Below are positions 57,652 through 64,000 of a stretch of 64,000 nt of DNA, one piece after another. A program made the translations under genes and the position numbers. The DNA lies in the NCBI RefSeq assembly GCF_018127745.1, contig NZ_CP072333.1, positions 1,922,001 through 1,986,000 of the forward strand. Reading direction: 5' to 3'. Origin of the DNA: Porphyromonas sp. oral taxon 275 (GTDB taxonomy: Bacteria > Bacteroidota > Bacteroidia > Bacteroidales > Porphyromonadaceae). Each line of letters starts with the position of its first letter. Position 1 is the first letter of the stretch. The notes under the pieces were generated by a model. It saw nothing but the letters and a program-made list of their open reading frames with translations, did not search any database and was not told the origin of the DNA.

Positions 57652-58575
57652 CTAAGGATGCGCTGCGAGATAGGCGCGCGTCTCGTCGGCATAGACCGAG
57701 AGCGCCGTCTTGAGTTCGTCGAGCGAAGCGAAGCGCCGCTCGGGAGCCAAGCGACTCAGCAGCTCGACGCGCAGCTCCGCCCCGTAGATCTCGGCATCGA
57801 AGTCAAAGAGGTGTACTTCGATGGAGGGCTCCAGATCGCCGCCCAGCGTAGGGCGCGAACCGAGATAGAGCATACCGCCCCGCTCGGGCACGAAGTGCGT
57901 CGACCCGGGGAGGCTATACACGCGGCAGGCATAGACACCTGCAGGAGGCAGCAGCTGCAGGGGGTCAAGGCGCTGGAGGTTCGCTGTCGGGAAGCCCAGA
58001 CGACGGCCGAGACGCTGACCAGAAACCACCACGCCACTGCAGCTATGCGGGCGACCCAGGAGCTCCCTAGCCTCCTCCATCGCACCCTCGGTGATGGCGC
58101 GGCGGATAGCGGACGAACTGATCGGCCGCTCATCGCCGTAGAGCAGCGCCACATCACGCAGCAGGGTGATGCCACAGTCCGCGGCGAGCGCTTCGTACTC
58201 CTCGGGGCTCAGCTGACGCCCGTCCGAGCCGAAGCGATGATCATAGCCCAGGAAGAGGTGTGTCACCCCGTAGTCCGTCGCTAGGTGGCGCAGGTATTCC
58301 CCTGCCGTGCGTGCTGCGAGCTCGCGGGTAAAGAGCTCTACCTCGACCTCGTCCACGCCTGCGGCGTAGATATAGGCCATGTTCTCGGCCAGCGGCAGGA
58401 GATGCGGCGGGGCGGCCTCGGGGCGTAGCAGTTCGGCAGGATGCGGGTCAAAGGTCAGGACGAGCGTACGCCCTCCGAGCTTGCGAGCAAAGGCCTGCAT
58501 GCGCACGAAGAGCTGCTGGTGCCCGCGATGTATCCCGTCGAAGCTGCCGAGGGTAGCGACTAGCGCCTGATCCAT
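57652..58575 (-). CDS. ribF: Bifunctional riboflavin kinase / FAD synthetase
   Basis: 307 residues from the ATG at 58573-58575 (MDQALVATLGSFDGIHRGHQ); a slightly longer start is possible. FAD synthetase domain: GSFDGIHRGHQQLF (about 10-23), LTFDPHPAELLRPE, LFLGYDHRFGSDGR, and ISSSAIRRAI near 150. Riboflavin kinase domain: GVVVSGQRLGRRLGFPTANL near 185 and PPAGVYACRVY. It converts riboflavin to FMN and FAD. The start overlaps the end of the EnvC-like gene by 16 bp, so they are co-transcribed; a hairpin terminator follows. Confidence 0.96.
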   Translation of the reverse strand: MDQALVATLGSFDGIHRGHQQLFVRMQAFARKLGGRTLVLTFDPHPAELLRPEAAPPHLLPLAENMAYIYAAGVDEVEVELFTRELAARTAGEYLRHLATDYGVTHLFLGYDHRFGSDGRQLSPEEYEALAADCGITLLRDVALLYGDERPISSSAIRRAITEGAMEEARELLGRPHSCSGVVVSGQRLGRRLGFPTANLQRLDPLQLLPPAGVYACRVYSLPGSTHFVPERGGMLYLGSRPTLGGDLEPSIEVHLFDFDAEIYGAELRVELLSRLAPERRFASLDELKTALSVYADETRAYLAAHP

Positions 58576-59954
58576 GAGAGCGGGTTGAGCTTGGTGCGTT
58601 CGTGCCACAGCTGGAAGTGCAGCAGCCTATCGGCAGAGCCGTCGGGGGCCGCGCCTATAGCGCCCAGCGCTTGCCCCGTAGCGACACGCGCACCCTGGGA
58701 GACGGAGACGCTGCTGAGGTTGGCATAGACGGTCAGATAGTTCCCGTGGCGCAGGATAATGGAGGTGCCGTAGCCGGGGATGACAAAGATGCGGCTCACC
58801 ACGCCCGAGAAGACGGCGTAGGCTTGGCCCGCTGAGCGGAGGCCGAAGTCCACCCCACTGCTCGATACCTGCACGCGGCTATGCTGGCTATGCTGGTGCA
58901 CGCCGAAGGTGCGGAGCAGCGAATAAGCGCCGCGGATAGGTGCTGGGAGGCGCCCCTTGTTCTGCTCGAAGGAGGAGGCCAGCGCGCGCTCATTGGCATC
59001 CATAGCATAGCCTCCTGGGGTCGCAGCACGGCGTGGCTCATCGCCTAGATCCTCCTGCTGCCTGGGGCGCTCTACGGGCTGCTCGGCGGGCTGAGACTGC
59101 CCTGGCTTATCGCGAGGGATCGTGGGGCGCGCGGCGCGCTGGGCAGCCTCGCGGCGGCGACGCGCCTCCTCCTGACGGCGGCGCTGAGCCTCGGCACGCT
59201 GCTGGGCAGCGCGTATCTCGGCCTCGACCTGCTGCTGGATGCGGCGGTCGAGCTCCTCGGCACGCTGGCGCTGCTTGGAGAGATCCTGCGCGAGCTGCTG
59301 CTGCTGCCCCTTGAGCTCCTTGACGGAGGCCTGCTGCTGCTGCTCCTGGCTCTCGAGCTTCTTCTGCTCCTGGACGCGGAGGCTCAGGAGCTGCTCCTTC
59401 GCAGCATGGGTGCGCCCTACCTCCTGCTTGGTATGCTCGATGCGGCTACGCGTATCTCTTAGCCCCTCTGAGGCTCGGCGCACGGCGGAGACATAGCGGC
59501 TGAGGAAGCGCTGACGCTCACGCGCCTGATTGGGAGAGGAAGAGGAGAGCACGAAGATCATCGGGTCGATATGCGCGTCGATACGCTGCAGCTGCCTCAG
59601 CGCCTCGCTATAGCGCTGTAGGAAGCCAGACTCCTCGCGGTGCAGCTCGGAGATACGCCCCGTGAGGGAGCCGATCTGCTGCTCGAGACCCGAGATCTCA
59701 CTGCCGAGGACGCTGACCACCTGCTTGCGCTGGGCGACCTGCTCCTGCACGAGCCTCAGCGAGCGCTCCTGCTGCTTGGTGCTCTTACGTAGCTCCTGCA
59801 GCTTGCGGTCCGAGGCGGCGATGTTCTTCAGGAGCTGCTTACGCTCCTGCTCCAGGCGGCGTAGCGTACGCGACTGCTGCGCTTCAGCGAGGCTCGGCAT
59901 AGCCAAGAGAAGCGCGAGACCTAGGACGAGACTAGGTATAGGGCGGTGCATCAT
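58560..59954 (-). CDS. EnvC-like murein hydrolase activator (degenerate LytM/M23)
   Basis: 464 residues. Signal peptide ends near 25 (AEAQ). A long coiled coil at about 27-250 is rich in Q, R, E and L, then a basic/proline linker, then a LytM/M23 fold (about 340-464, FGVHQHSQHSRVQVSSSGVD, VFSGVVSRIFVIPGYGTSII, HFQLWHERTKLNPLSWI). In active M23 enzymes a histidine precedes the G-[IV]-D motif and another is in Y-x-H-L; here these are S and N (SSSGVDFG, VYANLSS), so catalysis is unlikely. EnvC-type proteins activate amidases at the septum. It overlaps the DUF4292 gene by 4 bp. Confidence 0.88.
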   Translation of the reverse strand: MMHRPIPSLVLGLALLLAMPSLAEAQQSRTLRRLEQERKQLLKNIAASDRKLQELRKSTKQQERSLRLVQEQVAQRKQVVSVLGSEISGLEQQIGSLTGRISELHREESGFLQRYSEALRQLQRIDAHIDPMIFVLSSSSPNQARERQRFLSRYVSAVRRASEGLRDTRSRIEHTKQEVGRTHAAKEQLLSLRVQEQKKLESQEQQQQASVKELKGQQQQLAQDLSKQRQRAEELDRRIQQQVEAEIRAAQQRAEAQRRRQEEARRRREAAQRAARPTIPRDKPGQSQPAEQPVERPRQQEDLGDEPRRAATPGGYAMDANERALASSFEQNKGRLPAPIRGAYSLLRTFGVHQHSQHSRVQVSSSGVDFGLRSAGQAYAVFSGVVSRIFVIPGYGTSIILRHGNYLTVYANLSSVSVSQGARVATGQALGAIGAAPDGSADRLLHFQLWHERTKLNPLSWIRR

Positions 59955-60817
59955 AGCTTGGAAAGGAGCTTAACCAGCTCGGCGAGCTCTATGCGCTCGT
60001 AGCTGGGCTTTATCTTTATGGTGAGGTCAGGCAGGGCGCCCTCGTGGGGGCTCAGGCCCGACCAGTTGAGGCTAAACTTGCTCTCGCCTTCGCCTGCGCT
60101 ACGCTGCACCACGATGGTCGTCGTATAAGGTAGCCCGCGCTGTATGCTCTCCGCGCTGTAGCCATAGCGAGCCGTGACGAGCGGAGTCGCGTGCATGGTG
60201 CTCTGGTAGTAGCGTGCCTCGGAGAGCCCCCATCTATTGAGCTCCATGTGGAGCATGTGCTTGTCGCGATCGAGGAAGACCGCCATGGCCCCCCGCCCCA
60301 TCGGGCGGAAGGTCTCAAGCCGCATGCTGCCCTTCCCGAGGTTAGGCTTGGCCAGCAGCAGATACTCTACATCCTCGTAGCTGAGGGGGAAGCCCAAGAG
60401 CCGCGAGAGCTCCGCGAAGCTCGCCTGAGCATAGCGCCCGTGCATGCGGTCGATGACGGTGACCCCTTCGGGGGTGAGCCATACGCGTGCGGCCTCCACC
60501 AGCGGGAAGGGGACGACGGACCAGTAGATGGTCTGCCCCTTGACGATCGTAGCGTTGATGCGCGTCGTCAGCGACTGTGCCCCGAGCTGTAGCTCGGCAT
60601 CAAGTGCACCGCGCAGGACGGAGGCGTAGGGTGCCTCCCCCGCGATCTGCGCCTCTAGTGTGCTCTGCGTGGGACCCCAGGCGTCGACAGCAACGACTTG
60701 GTAGTCCTCCTCGCTGGAGCTCGTAGTACGGATGATGCCACAGCTGGAGAGGGTGAGGAGCCCGAGGGCTAGGGCAAGGGGCTTAGCGCTAGGGGCGCTG
60801 GATCTTCTTCTTTGCAT
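59951..60817 (-). CDS. DUF4292-family lipoprotein
   Basis: 288 residues, lipobox LSSC (cysteine near 26). The mature chain has the LolA/LolB-like pattern of strands (LTTRINATIVKGQTIYWSVV, ARVWLTPEGVTVIDRMHGRY, GRGAMAVFLDRDKHMLHMEL) and ends KPSYERIELAELVKLLSKL. In Bacteroidota, the order TPR protein, DUF4292 protein, EnvC-like protein recurs, which suggests a shared envelope function. Its start lies 29 bp inside the upstream TPR gene and its end overlaps the EnvC-like gene by 4 bp. Confidence 0.85.
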   Translation of the reverse strand: MQRRRSSAPSAKPLALALGLLTLSSCGIIRTTSSSEEDYQVVAVDAWGPTQSTLEAQIAGEAPYASVLRGALDAELQLGAQSLTTRINATIVKGQTIYWSVVPFPLVEAARVWLTPEGVTVIDRMHGRYAQASFAELSRLLGFPLSYEDVEYLLLAKPNLGKGSMRLETFRPMGRGAMAVFLDRDKHMLHMELNRWGLSEARYYQSTMHATPLVTARYGYSAESIQRGLPYTTTIVVQRSAGEGESKFSLNWSGLSPHEGALPDLTIKIKPSYERIELAELVKLLSKL

Positions 60818-62618
60818 CGTTGATCTTCTTTTTGAGTGTGGGGAGGGAGGCGCGCAGCTCCTCGGCCTGGGAGGCCTCGAGCTCAGGGTCGGCGAGCTTC
60901 TTCTGAGAGGTCTCCTCAGCGAGCCTCCAGTAGCGCTCCGCCTCAGCCCAATCAGCCTCCGCAGCTAGGATATCACCCATGTGCTCGTACATGTCGGCCG
61001 AGGCGCTCTCCCCTGCCTCATCGAGGGCCTTACGCTGGTAGAGCTTCGCCAGCGTATAGTTCTTGAGGCGGAGATAAATGTAAGCGTAGGTATCGAGGAT
61101 GTGGGGGGCCTTGGGGCTGAGCTTGACGGCTTGCCCCGCCAGACGCTCGGCCTTGTCGAGCTCCTGCCCAGCCTTCGCTAGACGATAGGCATAGTTATTC
61201 AGCACCTCGGGGTCGGAGTCGTAGGCGGCGAGTGCTGCCTCGTAGTATTCATTGGCCTTGGCACGCTCTTCCTTCGTTCCCGAGGCATAGAGGTCGGCCA
61301 GCAGCCCTAGGATGCGCCCTGGGCCTATGCCTGTCTTGGGCTCGACCTCCTGGCAGGCACGCTCCAGCGCTACGCGCGCCTCCTCGCGCTTGCCTGCAGT
61401 ATAGAGCTCGGAGGCCGCTGTGATATGGTAGCGCCAGTCGGTGGGGACGTGTCGGAGTGCTTCGCTAGCCACACGGCCGATCAGCGCCTCATCCTCGAAC
61501 CCTACGGCGTCCTGGAAGTATTCGTCCCACAGCCAGGGCTCGTCAGCGCGCTGCTTGGACGCGGGCTCCAGGAGGGCTATGGCCTCGCGGTAGCGCTCCT
61601 TGTAGCGCAGCAGCCGCACGTAGTACTGCAGCGCCGCCTTAGGATCGAGCTTCACGAGCTGCTCCACATAGGGGAGGTACTGATCCTGCAGCAGGGCGTT
61701 CTCCGCCTCCTGCTGGCTGGAGGAGACGAGCGCCCAGAGCTGGAGCTTCTCCACGGTGAGGAGCGTTGTATCCTGATTGACGCTCGCTAGGAGCCGCTCG
61801 GCATCGGCATACTTCTTACGGTCAAGTGCCTGGTGCACGCGTAGGACAACGGCATCGACAGGCTTGAGGTAGCCCTGACGCTGCTTGTCCTTGAGGAACT
61901 TATCGAAGGAGCTGTCCAGCCTGCGATTGATGAGGTAGAGGCCGTAGTCATAGTTCGCAGCGCGGTCATCAGGGAAGAGCTCGAGACGTCGGTAGTGCTC
62001 GTCGAAGATGTGACTCCCCTCCCCCGCCATCCTCTGCAGCTGGATCTTCATCTGCGTGACCTGCCCGTAGGCGTCGACGTTGCGCTTGAAGCGCTCCTGC
62101 AGCTCACCGCAGAGCTCGATGGCCTTCTTTAGGTCTCCCGAGCGCGCGTAGAGCTGTACGAGGCGGTAGCGCATATCATCATTGTCAGGGTCAGCCTTAG
62201 CTAGCTGCTCGGTGATACGCAGGGCATCCTGCAGGCGCTCGCGGCTGAAATAGGCGGAGGCAAGCGCCTGGCCATACTCGCGACGACTGCTATCGGCACG
62301 ATAGGCGAGCTCGAGCAGCGGCAGACTCTCCGACTCACGGCCGAGGTCAGCGGCCACACGCCCGAGCAGATAGGCGATGTCGCCATCCTCAGGGGCCAAT
62401 GCATGGGCGTGGCGCAGCAGCTGATAGGCCGAGTGCGGCTGATCCGCGCTACGCGCCAGCACCGCCTGATAGTAGTACTCGGTGGCCTTCGCGAGGCTGT
62501 CCTCACGCGCTGCCGACTGGGGCTGCTGGGCACGAGCCTGGAGCCCCTGCCCCACTAGGAGCCCTAGCCCCAGCACGCAGAGGAGGCCTATTTTCTTAGC
62601 ATCCGTCCTTGACTTCAT
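60789..62618 (-). CDS. Secreted tetratricopeptide-repeat protein
   Basis: 609 residues. Signal peptide ends near 30 (GLQARAQ). TPR helices are visible throughout: about 45-130 (YYYQAVLARSADQPHSAYQL, LLRHAHALAPEDGDIAYLLG, YRADSSRREYGQALASAYF), 140-180, and 440-560 (ANEYYEAALAAYDSDPEVLN, AGQAVKLSPKAPHILDTYAY, AEADWAEAERYWRLAEE). Such proteins scaffold envelope assembly. It is the first gene of an overlapping four-gene operon ending in ribF. Confidence 0.88.
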   Translation of the reverse strand: MKSRTDAKKIGLLCVLGLGLLVGQGLQARAQQPQSAAREDSLAKATEYYYQAVLARSADQPHSAYQLLRHAHALAPEDGDIAYLLGRVAADLGRESESLPLLELAYRADSSRREYGQALASAYFSRERLQDALRITEQLAKADPDNDDMRYRLVQLYARSGDLKKAIELCGELQERFKRNVDAYGQVTQMKIQLQRMAGEGSHIFDEHYRRLELFPDDRAANYDYGLYLINRRLDSSFDKFLKDKQRQGYLKPVDAVVLRVHQALDRKKYADAERLLASVNQDTTLLTVEKLQLWALVSSSQQEAENALLQDQYLPYVEQLVKLDPKAALQYYVRLLRYKERYREAIALLEPASKQRADEPWLWDEYFQDAVGFEDEALIGRVASEALRHVPTDWRYHITAASELYTAGKREEARVALERACQEVEPKTGIGPGRILGLLADLYASGTKEERAKANEYYEAALAAYDSDPEVLNNYAYRLAKAGQELDKAERLAGQAVKLSPKAPHILDTYAYIYLRLKNYTLAKLYQRKALDEAGESASADMYEHMGDILAAEADWAEAERYWRLAEETSQKKLADPELEASQAEELRASLPTLKKKINDAKKKIQRP

Positions 62619-62733
62619 ATTATCCTTAACGTCTTAGATCTCTAGACTTGTACCTCTGGTTTGCCTGCCTTGGGAAAGGCCCTGCGGCCTATCCTACCCA
62701 GCCCCTTGCCAGTGTATGCGATCAAAAAAGCAA

Positions 62734-62763
62734 TAGCGCCAACCCCGTATGGAGCTGGCGCTA
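62734..62763 (-). terminator. Terminator after rpsT/tRNA-Glu
   Basis: TAGCGCCA and TGGCGCTA form an 8-bp stem; on the minus strand it is followed by TTGCTTTTTTG (T-run at 62724-62729). Confidence 0.88.
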
Positions 62764-62767
62764 CGTG

Positions 62768-62842
62768 TGGTAGTCCATAGGAGAATCGAACTCCTCTTTC
62801 AAGGATGAAAACCTTGCGTCCTAACCGATAGACGAATGGACC
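62768..62842 (-). tRNA. tRNA-Glu (anticodon TTC), copy 1
   Basis: Minus-strand cloverleaf starting GGTCCAT. Anticodon stem CAAGG/CCTTG with loop TTTTCAT, T-loop TTCGATT, acceptor end ATGGACT, discriminator A, and an encoded CCA (62768-62770). It follows rpsT by 44 bp and is closed by a terminator. Confidence 0.97.
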
Positions 62843-62886
62843 GCCTGTTCTGCCCTCACTCCTAGGAGCTGGCAGCGTGATGTCTC

Positions 62887-63141
62887 TTAGCCGAGGCGAG
62901 CGATCTGACGAGCGAGCTTGCTCTTCAGGTTAGCAGCCTTGTTCTTGTGGATGATGTTCTTGCCGGCGAGGCGGTCAAGCATAGAGCTAAGCTGTGGCAG
63001 TGCCGCACGTGCCTCTGCCGCATCCGTCAGAGCACGGAAGCGACGAACCGCGTTACGCATGGTCTTTGCGTAGTAGCGATTGTGCAGACGACGAGCGTTA
63101 GTCTGACGAATTCTCTTGATCGATGACTTATGATTTGCCAT
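62887..63141 (-). CDS. rpsT: Ribosomal protein bS20
   Basis: 84 residues, beginning [20 protein letters not shown] and ending [17 protein letters not shown]. The all-helical, very basic sequence with [16 protein letters not shown] is diagnostic of S20. It lies between two tRNA-Glu genes, so a tRNA-mRNA-tRNA transcript that is cut by tRNA-processing enzymes is likely. S20 binds 16S rRNA early in 30S assembly. Confidence 0.97.
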   Translation of the reverse strand: MANHKSSIKRIRQTNARRLHNRYYAKTMRNAVRRFRALTDAAEARAALPQLSSMLDRLAGKNIIHKNKAANLKSKLARQIARLG

Positions 63142-63169
63142 TTCTTAATTCTTCTCTTGTTTGTTCTTG

Positions 63170-63241
63170 TAGCCCATAGGAGAATCGAACTCCTCTTTCA
63201 AGGATGAAAACCTTGCGTCCTAACCGATAGACGAATGGGCC
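63170..63241 (-). tRNA. tRNA-Glu (anticodon TTC), copy 2
   Basis: Same body as copy 1 with acceptor GGCCCAT/ATGGGCT. The 3' CCA is not encoded. It is the first gene after the promoter at 63284-63314. Confidence 0.97.
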
Positions 63242-63283
63242 GACCTAGTGGCAAGCGCACCCCTAAGGGCTCACTTGCGAGTG

Positions 63284-63314
63284 CAAAGTTAAGACAAATA
63301 ATTGAATCTACAAA
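63284..63314 (-). promoter_or_regulatory. Promoter of tRNA-Glu-rpsT (TTTG-N19-TAACTTTG)
   Basis: TTTG (63311-63314) is 19 bases from TAACTTTG (63284-63291) on the minus strand, a full match to the Bacteroidota consensus, 43 bp before tRNA-Glu. Confidence 0.85.
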
Positions 63315-63460
63315 TTGCCTGCAGAAATTCCCCGCACAGGGCGGCCCCCCTCCCCCTTGCCCCGCAGCTCCGTCCCCTCTATCCCCTCAGCACCGCGCCT
63401 CCTAATCCCTCACCACTCCTTTCGCCCATCCTCCCCCACCCGCACAGCCAAGGCAGGCCG

Positions 63461-63530
63461 CCTCTGAGGGATACCCGTCAGCCCTCTGAGGGACGTCCGT
63501 GGGCGCCGCGACTGATATCACTCAGCGCGC
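63461..63530. repeat. 22-bp tandem array, fifth site (degenerate)
   Basis: TGAGGGA begins at 63465 and 63487 (22 bp apart), with a degenerate third unit (CTGATATCACTCAG) near 63512. It lies in the gap 63242-63839 together with the rpsT promoter and the tRNA-Pro terminator; no gene is seen there. Confidence 0.7.
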
Positions 63531-63786
63531 TCCGACACTACTAGGAGGGCGGCGCGAGCTAGAGGCGAGGATAGTTAAGGAATAGGCGTCCAAAGGAAAC
63601 AGCCCCGTGCTGCGCTTCCCGAGCCCCGCTCTGAGCGGGCCTGCTACTTAGCCCAAGCCAAGCCCCACCTTAGCCTCTCCCCCCAGCCAGTAAGTGCGAA
63701 GGCCACCCGCGGACGCGTACCTATTATATAGTCGTGGGCAAGTGGCCGAGCTTTTGCCCCCCAAGCCACAAAGGCACAAAAACAAG

Positions 63787-63817
63787 AAGTCCGACCCTCC
63801 AGCGGAAGATCGGACTT
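63787..63817 (-). terminator. Terminator after tRNA-Pro
   Basis: AAGTCCGA and TCGGACTT (63787-63794 and 63810-63817) pair; on the minus strand they are followed by CTTGTTTTTG. Confidence 0.82.
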
Positions 63818-63839
63818 ATTGATGTCGCTTGTATGATCG

Positions 63840-63914
63840 TCGGGATACCAGGATTCGAACCTGGGACCCCCTGCTCCCAAAGCAGGTGCGCTAACCGGAC
63901 TGCGCTACATCCCG
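63840..63914 (-). tRNA. tRNA-Pro (anticodon TGG)
   Basis: Minus-strand cloverleaf starting CGGGATG. Anticodon stem CCTGC/GCAGG with loop TTTGGGA, T-loop TTCGAAT, acceptor end TATCCCG, discriminator A. CCA is not encoded. It lies 36 bp after tRNA-Asp. Confidence 0.96.
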
Positions 63915-63950
63915 AGTTGTCCAGAGGAGCGGCGGCTCATTGCTGAGCGG

Positions 63951-64000
63951 CGGTATGGACGGGACTCGAACCCGCGACCCCCTGCGTGACAGGCAGGTAT
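63951..64000 (-). tRNA. tRNA-Asp (anticodon GTC), cut by window edge
   Basis: Anticodon stem CCTGC/GCAGG with loop CTGTCAC, T-arm GCGGG-TTCGAGT-CCCGT, acceptor 3' arm CCATACC and discriminator G are visible. The 5' part lies beyond base 64000. Confidence 0.9.

Overview
The window looks like chromosome from a GC-rich member of the Bacteroidota, most likely a Porphyromonas relative. Supporting evidence is TonB-dependent receptors with carboxypeptidase-regulatory-like N-domains, BACON and DUF4292/DUF2147-type proteins, many lipoproteins with an acidic stretch after the lipobox cysteine, and promoters of the Bacteroidota form TTTG-N19-TAnnTTTG. The genus is inferred from protein flavour only. Two consensus-like parS sites (57.5-57.6 kb) and the leftward orientation of the ribosomal and RNA polymerase genes suggest that the replication origin lies to the right of the window.

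Layout. 1-6 kb (minus): envelope genes, namely two TonB-dependent receptors (one cut by the window edge), a TPR protein and two lipoproteins. 6-8 kb: a small membrane protein and a gene-free, repeat-rich block. 8-21 kb (minus): the transcription/translation block tRNA-Thr, tuf, tRNA-Trp, secE, nusG, rplK, rplA, rplJ, rplL, rpoB, rpoC, with a strong promoter at the head, an attenuator-like hairpin before rpoB and a terminator after rpoC. 21-28 kb (minus): a type I restriction-modification operon (hsdM, an ORF6N-domain gene, hsdS in two halves, hsdR) bracketed by two near-identical 106-bp repeat arrays. The hsdS halves are separated by a run of 13 G, a textbook slippage switch. 28-29.8 kb: gene-free arrays of a hairpin-bearing repeat.

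29.8-43.9 kb is the only large plus-strand block. It holds a short-chain dehydrogenase and then a nine-gene, 12.9-kb operon with one haem/haemoprotein-type TonB receptor and eight lipoproteins, closed by a strong terminator. 44.4-49.6 kb (minus): a lipoprotein, lpxH, a SufT-like gene, then an ABC exporter, a nucleotidyltransferase-fold protein and a PqqD-type peptide-binding protein, which together resemble the remains or core of a peptide-modification locus. 50-52.5 kb: an AT-richer m5C methyltransferase/HNH endonuclease pair placed right after the CCA-adding enzyme gene. 54-56.7 kb: a carboxyltransferase that lacks its biotin lysine, and rsmE. 57.5-62.6 kb: ribF, an EnvC-like factor, a DUF4292 lipoprotein and a TPR protein in one overlapping operon, with parS inside the ribF terminator. 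62.7-64 kb: tRNA-Glu, rpsT, tRNA-Glu, tRNA-Pro and tRNA-Asp (cut).

The intergenic DNA is unusually rich in repeats. A 22-bp tandem unit related to TGAGGGATATC-N2-TCAG occurs at five places; an unrelated AT-rich array near 6.1 kb also has 22-bp spacing; and a 67-bp array near 7.3 kb is built from three sub-units of about 22 bp.
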